Below are positions 27,304-36,103 of a stretch of DNA of 64,000 nucleotides, in pieces. A program made the position numbers and the translations under genes. Below the pieces are notes generated by a model. It made no database searches, was not told where the DNA came from, and saw only the letters and a program-made list of their open reading frames with translations. Source of the DNA: Ketobacter sp. MCCC 1A13808 (GTDB lineage: Bacteria > Pseudomonadota > Gammaproteobacteria > Pseudomonadales > Ketobacteraceae); contig NZ_VRKW01000003.1 in NCBI RefSeq assembly GCF_009746715.1, forward strand, positions 62,001 to 126,000, written 5' to 3'. How positions within the stretch are numbered: the first letter of the stretch is position 1; every line of letters begins with the position of its first letter.

Positions 27304-29160
27304 CTATAAACCCGGGCGATAGTGGTGACGTAATGCTTCCTGTGCATCGTGCACGACAGTAAAGGCGTCTTTCAGGTGTTTGCGTTGCAGTTCAGACAAC
27401 TCCTTCGGGTTAAGATAATTGCTGATATCCCCGTTGTGGGCGATCTGATTGCTGTGATTCGATACACGCAATTGCTGAATACTGTCGAACGCATCCTGCA
27501 GATTGCGGCCGTCGACAATCGTGAGAATTTTACTATCCATCAGTTCGCGGATGCGTTCCCGTGTGTTTACGGCGCTTACTCCATTTGCTAATGCATGCAG
27601 GCGCACCAGTTCCACAAGCGGCATCACACCGCGTTTTTTGACATCGAACTCGTCCCGGTGGTCGCCGTTACGTTCAACCAAAAAGCGCCGGAAAATGCCC
27701 AGCGGTGGGGTTTGTTCCAATACGTTCGCGGCCAATGCAGCCAGAAATATCGTGTCCTTGCCGGTACGACTCAGCATATGTTGCTGCAACCGCTGACACA
27801 AGGAGCGCTCACCGTACAAAGCCCGTAAATCGAAAAATATCGATACCCGCATTACCGCATCCGGAGTCGGGGAGCGGGTCCACTCGTCGACGGTGCGCTG
27901 CCATCCGCTTAGGGGTTGCCGCCATGCGTCGGTGGTGGCCATCACTTTGCCTTTGCAATAAGGGTAACCGCAGGCGTCCAGTCCATCACACACGTATTCA
28001 GCCAGTTGCCGGAACCATTCAAGCTGATGGGGTTGCACGCGGTCGTCGATCAGTAACCCGTTATCCTGGTCGGCCCCGATTAATTGCTCGCCCCGTGCCT
28101 GGGAGCCAAAACCGAGCCAGCAGAAGGGGGCTGGAGCAGGGCCAAGCTGGGTTTTGGCAAGTTCAATCAGGCGCATTGTGACGGTGTCGCTGATGGCGGT
28201 CAGCACACGGCTCACCTGATGCGCACGCATACCGCCTTTAATGACCTCCACCAGCAGGCTGGGGAGGGTGTCAATGATCGCTTTCATGCCGCGGATATCT
28301 TGCTGCCGCGACAGGTGTTGCACCAGATAGACCGGGTCATCTTTGCGTGCGAGCATAACATCCGACGATGTGATAATGCCTTTTACCTCGCCGTTCTGCA
28401 GTACCGGCAGGTGGTGAACGCTGTTCTGGGTCATCAGTAGCAGGGCGTCGAACAGCAGAGCGTGGTGTTCAATGAAAATCGGGTCGCTGGTCATCACTTG
28501 CCGAATGGGGGTGGCGCCAGACAAGCCGTGGGCGAGGGCGCGGCTGCGCAAGTCCCGGTCCGTCAGGATACCGGCCAGGCGCTGGTTCGAGTCCAGCACC
28601 AGCACCGATGACACCCGGCGCAAACTCATGGCCCGGGCAGCATCCTGGATGCTGGCGCCATCATCCAGTGTGAGCACGTTGTGACTGATCAAGCCCTCAA
28701 TCGGTAGCATCATCACATTGGTATTCGGCTGATAGCGTGCAGCACGACGCAGGCGGCGGCTACGCTGGCTGTGAAAGTGACGATCGAAATCGCGAAATTG
28801 GGCGCGCAGCTGCTCATAGTGCGTTCGGGGCAGGCTGTAGATAAGACCATCTTCAATCACCACCGCGCTGACGCCGGAATCGCCCACGTCCAGGCCGTGA
28901 ATGTTAAAGCTCTCCCCTTCGCCCAGCCGGTCCATCAATTCATTGCGGCTACTGCGGATTTCAACCGCGCCGCTGCGCACGATACGCAACGCGTATTCGT
29001 CCTCCAGGGCAGTGATGCGCTTGCCCTCGCGTAAATAAATAATCTGAATTTGGCGGGCACTGTTGCGTAAGGCTTCATCCGGCAGGGCATCAAATGGCAA
29101 GCAAGCACGCAGAAATTCCGCTACGGCCTCGATTTCCGGCTGGTAAGGGTTATTTGACAT
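27304..29160 (-). CDS. Cyclic-nucleotide-binding/CBS/DUF294 nucleotidyltransferase-like protein
   Basis: A 618-residue cytoplasmic protein. Residues 15-140 resemble a cNMP-binding domain (IIYLREGKRITALEDEYALRIVRSGAVEIRS); 155-275 hold two CBS domains (RVSSVLVLDSNQRLAGILTDRDLRSRAL and HHLPVLQNGEVKGIITSSDVML); 300-460 carry the DUF294 nucleotidyltransferase fold with FGSQARGEQLIGADQDNGLLI, where GS and the two Asp fit a catalytic centre; a helical C-terminal domain follows. The combination suggests regulation by nucleotides and an unknown nucleotidyl transfer. It is co-transcribed with the exonuclease. Confidence 0.88.
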   Translation of the reverse strand: MSNNPYQPEIEAVAEFLRACLPFDALPDEALRNSARQIQIIYLREGKRITALEDEYALRIVRSGAVEIRSSRNELMDRLGEGESFNIHGLDVGDSGVSAVVIEDGLIYSLPRTHYEQLRAQFRDFDRHFHSQRSRRLRRAARYQPNTNVMMLPIEGLISHNVLTLDDGASIQDAARAMSLRRVSSVLVLDSNQRLAGILTDRDLRSRALAHGLSGATPIRQVMTSDPIFIEHHALLFDALLLMTQNSVHHLPVLQNGEVKGIITSSDVMLARKDDPVYLVQHLSRQQDIRGMKAIIDTLPSLLVEVIKGGMRAHQVSRVLTAISDTVTMRLIELAKTQLGPAPAPFCWLGFGSQARGEQLIGADQDNGLLIDDRVQPHQLEWFRQLAEYVCDGLDACGYPYCKGKVMATTDAWRQPLSGWQRTVDEWTRSPTPDAVMRVSIFFDLRALYGERSLCQRLQQHMLSRTGKDTIFLAALAANVLEQTPPLGIFRRFLVERNGDHRDEFDVKKRGVMPLVELVRLHALANGVSAVNTRERIRELMDSKILTIVDGRNLQDAFDSIQQLRVSNHSNQIAHNGDISNYLNPKELSELQRKHLKDAFTVVHDAQEALRHHYRPGL

Positions 29161-29285
29161 GGCGCACTTCCCTGCGGATGCGGGTGTTTGTTAAAAGAGT
29201 GATCCAGAACCGATTTTAGCCACTATCCGCATAGTGTAGGATACGACTTTCGTTGAATAACCTGCAGCCGGTTAACTGAGTTCTT

Positions 29286-30185
29286 ATGCCGAACACGCTT
29301 GCCCACATCGGGGTTCAAACTGTCCTGACCCGCAGTGTGCTAAAAGATGCCGATGTAAAGTGGATTTATCTGGGGTGTGTGATTCCCGATCTGCCCTGGA
29401 TTATTAAGCGTTTCATCCTGTTGGCCCATCCCGCGATCGAACAGCTTTGGTTGCAGGCCTATCTGTTGTTGCAGGCAACCTTGCTATTTTCTCTGCTGGC
29501 GAGCGCGTCGTTTGCATGCCTCGCCGCGCGCAAATTACAAACCTTTGCCATACTGGCGTCGTGTTCATTGGTGCACTTGTTGCTGGACGCTACGCAAACG
29601 AAGTGGGGCAATGGGGCAGATCTGTTCATCCCGTTTAACTGGCACATGTTGAATTTTGGTTGGTATTGGCCGGAGCATTGGTTTTCTTATGCGCTCACGG
29701 TGTGGGGGCTGATAATAATGTTGTTTTATTGGCGAGAATCCACCTCCAGGCCTCCGGACTTGGTGTTTAATGCAAAAAGCACATTGGCTTGCCTGATTCT
29801 GCTTGCAGTCTATTTCTTGCTGCCTCTTGCATTGATTGAACAGGTGCGACAACACGACAGTCATTACAACGCCACGCTGCATAGCCATGACCGCAAGGGA
29901 AAAACCATCGCGTTTGACCGTAAAACCGTAAAGCCCGATGAGCACGGGGGTTGGCTGGTGGATTTATACGGTGAGTGGATTCCCCTGGATGGAGTTGAAG
30001 GAAGGGATTTACAGATTGTCTCCATCAAAGGCCATTTTTCGGAACACTCGCGCATCGCGGTAAGCGACTATCGGGTCCATCCCGGACTATTGCGAAACTA
30101 CTTATCCATGGTGGGGCTGTTTCTGGTGGCGCTGGTTTGGGTGTGGTCGATAATGCGACCCAGGCTAATCAAGCGCAGTGGGTAA
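29286..30185 (+). CDS. Membrane-bound metal-dependent hydrolase-like protein
   Basis: A 299-residue inner-membrane protein with five or six hydrophobic segments. MPNTLAHIGVQ at the start, CVIPDLPW near residue 38 and SLVHLLLDATQTKWGNG near 97-113 place His and Asp residues as in the YdjM/DUF457-type membrane hydrolases. A soluble, basic segment at about 200-265 follows. No activity is proven for the family. The promoter region is shared with the divergent DUF294 gene. Confidence 0.65.
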   Translation: MPNTLAHIGVQTVLTRSVLKDADVKWIYLGCVIPDLPWIIKRFILLAHPAIEQLWLQAYLLLQATLLFSLLASASFACLAARKLQTFAILASCSLVHLLLDATQTKWGNGADLFIPFNWHMLNFGWYWPEHWFSYALTVWGLIIMLFYWRESTSRPPDLVFNAKSTLACLILLAVYFLLPLALIEQVRQHDSHYNATLHSHDRKGKTIAFDRKTVKPDEHGGWLVDLYGEWIPLDGVEGRDLQIVSIKGHFSEHSRIAVSDYRVHPGLLRNYLSMVGLFLVALVWVWSIMRPRLIKRSG

Positions 30186-30266
30186 ACGGCACTATTGCAC
30201 CTGTCGTAATCAGAGCGACTTTGATAGTCTCCGGTGTTGAAAAATAATTAGCAAAAGGCCAAATCC

Positions 30267-31190
30267 GTGCAACCTATAATCTCGGTTAAAAATCTTTCAA
30301 AGACTTACGCCGACGGCTTTCAGGCCCTGAAAAACGTCGATCTGGATATTAATAAAGGAGAAATTTTTGCCTTGCTCGGTCCCAATGGCGCAGGCAAAAC
30401 GACGCTCATTAGTATTATCTGCGGTATTGCCAATCCCAGCAGTGGTCGGGTTCTGGCAGACGGTCATGATGTTGTTACAGATTATCGTGCAGCGCGTTCC
30501 ATCATTGGTTTAGTACCACAGGAGCTTTCCACCGATGCCTTCGAAAGCGTGTGGGACACGGTTCGGTTCAGCCGTGGGCTGTACGGCAAACCCGCGAACA
30601 ATGCGCATCTGGAAAAAGTACTGAAAGACCTGTCTTTGTGGGACAAGCGCAAAAATCGCATTATGGAATTGTCCGGCGGAATGAAACGCCGGGTGTTAAT
30701 TGCCAAAGCCTTGTCACACGAGCCAGGCATCCTGTTTCTGGATGAGCCCACTGCCGGAGTGGATGTGGAACTGCGCCGAGAAATGTGGGAAATGGTGCGT
30801 GAGCTAAGAGAGCAGGGCGTGACGATTATCCTCACTACCCACTATATTGAAGAAGCCGAAGAAATGGCAGACCGCATCGGTGTTATCAGTAAAGGGGAAA
30901 TCGTGTTGGTGGAAAAGAAAGACGCACTGATGCAACAGCTCGGCAAAAAACAACTGACGTTGTATCTGCAACAACCATTAGCCAGTGTTCCTGCTGCTTT
31001 GGCGCACTATCCTTTGACGCTGAGTGAAGACGGCAACAATCTTATTTATACCTTTGATACGCAAAGTGATGAAACCGGTATCGCCAGTGTATTGCGGGAT
31101 CTGAATCAACACGGTATTGATTTCAAGGATTTGCACTCCAGCCAAAGTTCGCTGGAAGAAATCTTTGTTAGCTTGGTACATGGTAAATAG
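30267..31190 (+). CDS. ABC exporter ATP-binding protein (YadG-like)
   Basis: A 307-residue ATPase with Walker [10 protein letters not shown] at 39-47, Q-loop VPQEL, signature LSGGMKRRV, Walker [13 protein letters not shown] and the switch His in [11 protein letters not shown]. The C-terminal extension ending [12 protein letters not shown] is that of the DrrA/YadG/NodI group of ABC-2 exporters. It pairs with the permease that starts 16 bases after its stop. The substrate is unknown; drug, glycolipid and polymer exporters all share this type. Confidence 0.92.
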   Translation: MQPIISVKNLSKTYADGFQALKNVDLDINKGEIFALLGPNGAGKTTLISIICGIANPSSGRVLADGHDVVTDYRAARSIIGLVPQELSTDAFESVWDTVRFSRGLYGKPANNAHLEKVLKDLSLWDKRKNRIMELSGGMKRRVLIAKALSHEPGILFLDEPTAGVDVELRREMWEMVRELREQGVTIILTTHYIEEAEEMADRIGVISKGEIVLVEKKDALMQQLGKKQLTLYLQQPLASVPAALAHYPLTLSEDGNNLIYTFDTQSDETGIASVLRDLNQHGIDFKDLHSSQSSLEEIFVSLVHGK

Positions 31191-31206
31191 GCGGAAAATA
31201 ATATCC

Positions 31207-31968
31207 ATGAATATCTACGCAATACACGCTATCTACAAATTTGAAATGGCCCGTACCTGGAGAACAATTATGCAAAGTATTGCTTCTCCGGTGCTATCCA
31301 CCTCGTTGTATTTTATTGTTTTCGGCTCTGCTATCGGGTCGCGCATGGTGGCGATCGACGGGGTGGAGTACGGTGCATTTATTATTCCCGGATTGGTGAT
31401 GTTTACTCTGCTTACGCAAAGTATTTCCAATGCCTCGTTCGGCATTTATTTTCCACGCTTTTCCGGCACCATTTATGAAGTCCTGTCGGCTCCGATTTCG
31501 TTCCTGGAAATCATTATGGGGTATGTGGGGGCAGCGGCGACCAAGTCAATTATTGTGGGCTTGCTGATTTTGGTGACGGCCCGTTTTTTTGTGGATTACC
31601 ATATTGATCACCCGGTGTGGATGGTTGCATTTCTGGTGTTAACGTCGGTCACATTCAGTTTGTTCGGCTTTATTATTGGTGTGTGGGCTGATGGTTTTGA
31701 AAAGCTGCAACTCATACCTCTGATGGTGGTGACGCCGTTGGCATTTCTGGGCGGCAGTTTTTATTCAATAAAAATGCTGCCACCAATCTGGCAAACGGTG
31801 ACGTTATTTAATCCGGTGGTTTATCTGATAAGTGGCTTTCGTTGGAGTTTTTATGGCGTGGCCGATGTCAATGTCGGAGTCAGTCTGGGTATGACTTTTC
31901 TGTTTTTAGTGCTGTGTCTGATCGTGGTGTGGTGGATCTTTAAAACCGGCTATCGTTTAAAGAGCTAG
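31207..31968 (+). CDS. ABC-2 type exporter permease (YadH-like)
   Basis: A 253-residue inner-membrane protein with six helices. Family motifs are [21 protein letters not shown] near 25-45, [15 protein letters not shown], and the late LTPL-like [21 protein letters not shown]. This is the ABC-2 permease layout of YadH. The ATG at 31207 is used because the homologous N-terminus begins there; an in-frame upstream start would overlap the ATPase gene by 74 bases. It forms a two-gene operon with the ATPase. Confidence 0.9.
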   Translation: MNIYAIHAIYKFEMARTWRTIMQSIASPVLSTSLYFIVFGSAIGSRMVAIDGVEYGAFIIPGLVMFTLLTQSISNASFGIYFPRFSGTIYEVLSAPISFLEIIMGYVGAAATKSIIVGLLILVTARFFVDYHIDHPVWMVAFLVLTSVTFSLFGFIIGVWADGFEKLQLIPLMVVTPLAFLGGSFYSIKMLPPIWQTVTLFNPVVYLISGFRWSFYGVADVNVGVSLGMTFLFLVLCLIVVWWIFKTGYRLKS

Positions 31969-31979
31969 TGCCGGGTGCG

Positions 31980-32879
31980 CTATTCCCGGTCAAGGCGAAG
32001 TGCCTTCAGCAACAGGGTGAACGCTTCGGAGTGCTGGCGGCGATTAGGGTAATAAAGGTAAAAGCCGTCAAATGGCGGCGTCCACTGCGCAAGAATTTCT
32101 ATTAGTTCACCGCTGGCCAGATAAGGTTCAACATGCTCTTCCATGGTGTAGGCGATACCAAATCCGTCAACCGCTGCCCTTATCGACAGATCACTGTCGT
32201 CAAAAGCGCATTGGCCGGACACCCGGGTGCTAAACTCCTGACCATCCTGTTCAAATTCCCAGGCGTAAAATCCACCGTAAGTGGGTAAGCGGATATTAAT
32301 GCAGTTGTGATCCGCGAGATCTTTCGGCGTGCGCGGTGTGCCGTTTTTCTTCAGGTACTTCGGGCTGGCAACAGCAATCATTCTAAGTGGGCCTGAAATC
32401 GGCTGTGCAATCATATCTTTAGCCAGGCTTTCTTTAAGCCGAATGCCAAGGTCAAACCTTTCAGCAACGATATCGGAAAAGCGGTTATCCGCTGAAATTT
32501 CAATGGCGATGTCGGGGTACTCCCGCATAAATACGATGAGCTTCGGCCACAGGTAACGTAGTACCGCTTGTTTCGGTGCATTGATGCGGATTGTGCCGGA
32601 GGGTTTTCCTTGTAGTTTCCCCAACACCGACGACATCTCCGATTCCAGTTGCTCCAGCCTGGGGGCTAAGGTCTGCAGAATTTTTTCGCCGGCCTCGGTC
32701 AGGGCCACGCTGCGATTGTTGCGGGATAACAGCCGGATTTGCAGACGTTCCTCCAGCCTGCGAATAGAGTGGCTCAGGGCCGATTGGGTAATACCCATCT
32801 GTGAGGCAGCACGGGTAAAGCTCCCCTCTCTGGCGATGATCATGAGCGCCATCAGCTCGCTCAGATTTTCCCTTAGCAT
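31980..32879 (-). CDS. LysR-family transcriptional regulator
   Basis: A 299-residue regulator: winged HTH at residues 5-65 (FTRAASQMGITQSALSHSIRRLEERL) and a periplasmic-binding-like effector domain from about 90. It resembles regulators of the group that commonly diverge from oxidoreductase genes. The ATG at 32879 has AGGA eight bases ahead and gives the conserved N-terminus; a start 16 codons upstream lacks a ribosome site. It diverges from the molybdenum hydroxylase operon and is the likely regulator of it. Confidence 0.9.
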   Translation of the reverse strand: MLRENLSELMALMIIAREGSFTRAASQMGITQSALSHSIRRLEERLQIRLLSRNNRSVALTEAGEKILQTLAPRLEQLESEMSSVLGKLQGKPSGTIRINAPKQAVLRYLWPKLIVFMREYPDIAIEISADNRFSDIVAERFDLGIRLKESLAKDMIAQPISGPLRMIAVASPKYLKKNGTPRTPKDLADHNCINIRLPTYGGFYAWEFEQDGQEFSTRVSGQCAFDDSDLSIRAAVDGFGIAYTMEEHVEPYLASGELIEILAQWTPPFDGFYLYYPNRRQHSEAFTLLLKALRLDRE

Positions 32880-33127
32880 AACCGGCTTCCTAGCGGTGTG
32901 ACATGAATGCCAGGCAATCAACGGCATACTTCAGTGAATTTAGAGACCTGTGATTATAGAGGTATCGGAAGACGTCATACAGTCCCAAAATCGTTGCGGA
33001 ACAGGGTAAATCCGGATGCTATTAATTCCATTCATAGGTGTAATCAGTATTGGGCGGTTATGGCGGGAGGCTGGTGCCTGTAATCTTACCGCCAATGGTA
33101 CGAAATAGGCCCTCTAAGGAGTTCACG

Positions 33128-33655
33128 ATGGTGAAATTAACGGTCAATGGCGAACCTTGTGAGGTGACGTCGCCAGCCGATACCCCGCTCTTGTACGTGT
33201 TGCGCAACGAACTCAATGTAATGAGTCCCCAGTTCGGTTGTGGGCTGGCCCAGTGCGGCGCCTGTTCAGTGTTGCTCAATGGTCGCGAGATACGTTCCTG
33301 CATTACTCCGGTTACCGCTTGTGCTGGTAGTGAGGTGACGACACTAGAGGGTTTACCTGCTCGGTGGCAGGCACGGATACCAACGCAGAATAAGTCTGAT
33401 GGGGATACCCTGCATCCGGTTCAGCAGGCCTGGATCGAACAGCAAGTGCCTCAATGCGGCATTTGTCAAAGTGGCATGATGATAAAAAGTGTGGAGTTAC
33501 TGGAGAGCAATCAGGCTCCGAGCGAAGACGACATCAAAGCGGCCTTAACCACCTCGGGTCCTTCCGCGCACCTGTGCCGATGTGGCAGTTACGCCGCTAT
33601 TATGGACGGTGTGAAAGCGGCGGCCAAGTTGATGCAGAAAGGGGGCAAGTCATGA
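33128..33655 (+). CDS. Molybdenum hydroxylase small subunit, two [2Fe-2S] clusters (IorA-like)
   Basis: A 175-residue iron-sulfur subunit. The plant-type ferredoxin cluster ligands are in CGLAQCGACSVL plus Cys in SCITP; the second cluster uses CGICQSGM and CRCGSY. This is the xanthine-dehydrogenase-family small subunit as in isoquinoline 1-oxidoreductase. It passes electrons from the molybdenum site of the large subunit. AAGGAG precedes the ATG at 33128. The stop overlaps the next start (ATGA), so both subunits are made together. Confidence 0.92.
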   Translation: MVKLTVNGEPCEVTSPADTPLLYVLRNELNVMSPQFGCGLAQCGACSVLLNGREIRSCITPVTACAGSEVTTLEGLPARWQARIPTQNKSDGDTLHPVQQAWIEQQVPQCGICQSGMMIKSVELLESNQAPSEDDIKAALTTSGPSAHLCRCGSYAAIMDGVKAAAKLMQKGGKS

Positions 33656-36015
33656 GCGAAACCCATAACCAGCCGCGCATTATTCATGGTGCCTTATTGA
33701 CCCGGCGTCGCTTCCTGACCGGTAGCGGTGCCATGGTGGTCAGTGTGGCGGTTCTGCCCGGATTGGCTTCTGCGGCAACCAATCCGAAATCGCCCCCGGA
33801 CAAGGTGGGTCTTGACGCCTCCCGACCTGCTTCCTGGATTGAGATCCATGCGGATAACAGTGTGGTGATTCGTACCGGCAAATGTGATTTTGGCCAGGGA
33901 TCGATTTATACCGCCTACCCGCAAATCATTGCCGAAGAGCTGGAGGTATCACTCAGCGCGATTAAACACGTGGTAAGCGGGGATACGGACCGTACACCTG
34001 ATGGTGGTGGTACCTTTGGGTTGTTGCGCACCAATGTTCTGAATTTACGTAAAGTGGCTGCCTATACCCGCGAAGCTTTGCTCGATATCGCCGCTGCACA
34101 ATGGTCAGTACCGCGTACATCTCTGGCGGTTAAGGACGGCGTGATTAGCGGGGGAGGAAAACAGCTGACTTACGGAGACATGGTTGCGGGTCAGGCGCTG
34201 CAGTTGACGATCCCGGTCAGTGGGGAGCTGGTTAGTTTCCGCGGTTTAGTGGTGGAAGGAGAGCCGCCATTAAAGGACGCCAGCCAATATAAAATTATCG
34301 GGCAATCGGTGCCGAATCCGATTATTGCTGAGAAGGTATCGGCCCGGACAACCTGGGTAGCGGATGTCAAACTACCGGGCATGCTGCATGGCCGTGTGAT
34401 TCACCCCAGAACGTTGGGTTCGAAGCTGTTGGCCGCGGGTAAGCTTGACCGTAAAACGTATCCGACCGCTCGCACGGTGGTCGTGGGTAATTTATTGGGG
34501 GTGGTTGCGCAATCCGAATGGGAAACGATTCAGGCCGCCCGGCAAGTGGCGTCGGGCACCCGCTGGTCTGATTGGGAAGGCTTGCCCGGCAGTGACGGAT
34601 TACATCAGTATCTTCGTGAGCAGGCACGCTGGGATCCGGTCCCGGTGACTGAGAGCACCCACAACCGGGGCAATCCGCGGGCAGCCTTTGATGGTGCGCC
34701 ACACGTGCTCAGCTGCAGCAGTGAATTACCCTACCACAAGCATGCGCCGATCGGTCCGAGCATGGCGTTGGCCGATGTCGCCGCCGACGGTCGTATCACG
34801 GTGCATACGCACACCCAGAATCCGCAATTTTTGCGCAGCCACTTGGCACTGATGCTGGGTATTTCCCCCACTAAAGTCATCATCAGGACCTATCCTGGTC
34901 CCGGCCACTACGGTCGTTCCAACGGCGGTAATGCCGGCGCAGAAGCGGAAGCGGTGTTGCTATCCCGGGAGGTTGGGCAACCGGTGCGATTACACTGGAT
35001 GCGGGCGGACGATTTGCAATGGTCCACGCAGTCCGCTCCCGCTTACGCCGACGTCCGTATTGCGGTCGATAAAAACGGAAAAATCAGTGCGTATGAAGCC
35101 GATCATTATGGCCCGCCGATGCAGGATGATCGTCCGATTGGCGCGTTATTGGCAGGTCTGCCCACCATTGATGCCCCGGTGCCCAATCATAAAAACCCGG
35201 AGCCCGTGCAGGGTATGGCCAATTTTATGGCCGACGGCTGGGTTTACAGCGCGGTGGAAAACGTGGCTGAGCGCGCCCATAGCACTTGGCAAATCGGCCA
35301 GCAGCAGTCACCGTTGGATGTCGGGCTGCGAGATCACAGCATGCGAACACCCACTCAGTTCCAACAGAATTTCCCCCGCGAAGTGGCGATCAGTGAAGCG
35401 GCTTCGTTGGTGGGCATGGATGCACTGGCTTTTCGTATTCTCAACACACAGGACCGCCGATTGAAAAACCTGTTAACACGATTACGCTCGGAATCCGGGT
35501 GGCAGGAGCGGCCATCGCCCAGACCGGATGCCAAGGCCAGCGGGAGCACTCCCCAGCCTGGGCGGGGGGTATCGGTGATGTTTCGCGGTAATGGTTATTG
35601 GGTCAGCGCTTGTGAAGTGAGTGTGGTGCCGGACACCGGATTGGTCTCCGTTGATCGGGTTACGGTGGTGGTGGATACCGGGGTGGTGGTGAACCCGATG
35701 CAATTAAAGAGGCAGGTACAAGCAGGGGCGTTAATGGGCGTGAGCCAGGCGATGTACGAAGAGGTGAGTTTCGATAAAAGCGCAGTGACGGATTCAGACT
35801 GGATTAGCTATCCGATATTGAAAATGGGTGACATGCCACAACTGAACGTCGTTTTAGCCCCGGACCCAGAAACAACGATCTACGGACAGGGCAGCGAGGG
35901 AGCAAATGCCCTGCTGCCTTCTGCAATCGCAGCGGCGGTTTTTGATGCGACCGGTAAATCTATCCGGCGCCTGCCCATGCAGCCAGACAATGTAAAAACG
36001 ATGTTGCAGTCATAG
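33652..36015 (+). CDS. Molybdenum hydroxylase large subunit (IorB-like)
   Basis: A 787-residue molybdopterin-binding subunit. A twin-arginine signal (TRRRFLTGSGAMVVSVAVLPG) directs export to the periplasm with its partner. Cofactor segments include FGQGSIYTAYPQIIAEEL, GHYGRSNGGNAGAEAEAV and, near the end, YGQGSEGANALLPSAIAAAVFDATG, where the catalytic Glu is expected. It should hydroxylate an N-heterocycle or aldehyde. The usual cytochrome c third subunit is not encoded next to it. The true start overlaps the small subunit stop (ATGA). Confidence 0.88.
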   Translation: MSETHNQPRIIHGALLTRRRFLTGSGAMVVSVAVLPGLASAATNPKSPPDKVGLDASRPASWIEIHADNSVVIRTGKCDFGQGSIYTAYPQIIAEELEVSLSAIKHVVSGDTDRTPDGGGTFGLLRTNVLNLRKVAAYTREALLDIAAAQWSVPRTSLAVKDGVISGGGKQLTYGDMVAGQALQLTIPVSGELVSFRGLVVEGEPPLKDASQYKIIGQSVPNPIIAEKVSARTTWVADVKLPGMLHGRVIHPRTLGSKLLAAGKLDRKTYPTARTVVVGNLLGVVAQSEWETIQAARQVASGTRWSDWEGLPGSDGLHQYLREQARWDPVPVTESTHNRGNPRAAFDGAPHVLSCSSELPYHKHAPIGPSMALADVAADGRITVHTHTQNPQFLRSHLALMLGISPTKVIIRTYPGPGHYGRSNGGNAGAEAEAVLLSREVGQPVRLHWMRADDLQWSTQSAPAYADVRIAVDKNGKISAYEADHYGPPMQDDRPIGALLAGLPTIDAPVPNHKNPEPVQGMANFMADGWVYSAVENVAERAHSTWQIGQQQSPLDVGLRDHSMRTPTQFQQNFPREVAISEAASLVGMDALAFRILNTQDRRLKNLLTRLRSESGWQERPSPRPDAKASGSTPQPGRGVSVMFRGNGYWVSACEVSVVPDTGLVSVDRVTVVVDTGVVVNPMQLKRQVQAGALMGVSQAMYEEVSFDKSAVTDSDWISYPILKMGDMPQLNVVLAPDPETTIYGQGSEGANALLPSAIAAAVFDATGKSIRRLPMQPDNVKTMLQS

Positions 36016-36103
36016 TCGCACGTGAACGCCATTGAAAAAAGACCGCTACACCGGTCCAGCGTCGATAGGCTGCATGGTTCTATCGGTTCGATCCGATCAG
36101 CCG

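Noticed and set aside
33454-33651. An upstream start that would lengthen the IorB-like protein by 66 residues
   Set aside because: The extension overlaps the IorA-like gene in another frame and precedes the twin-arginine signal; the ATGA overlap start at 33652 is far better.
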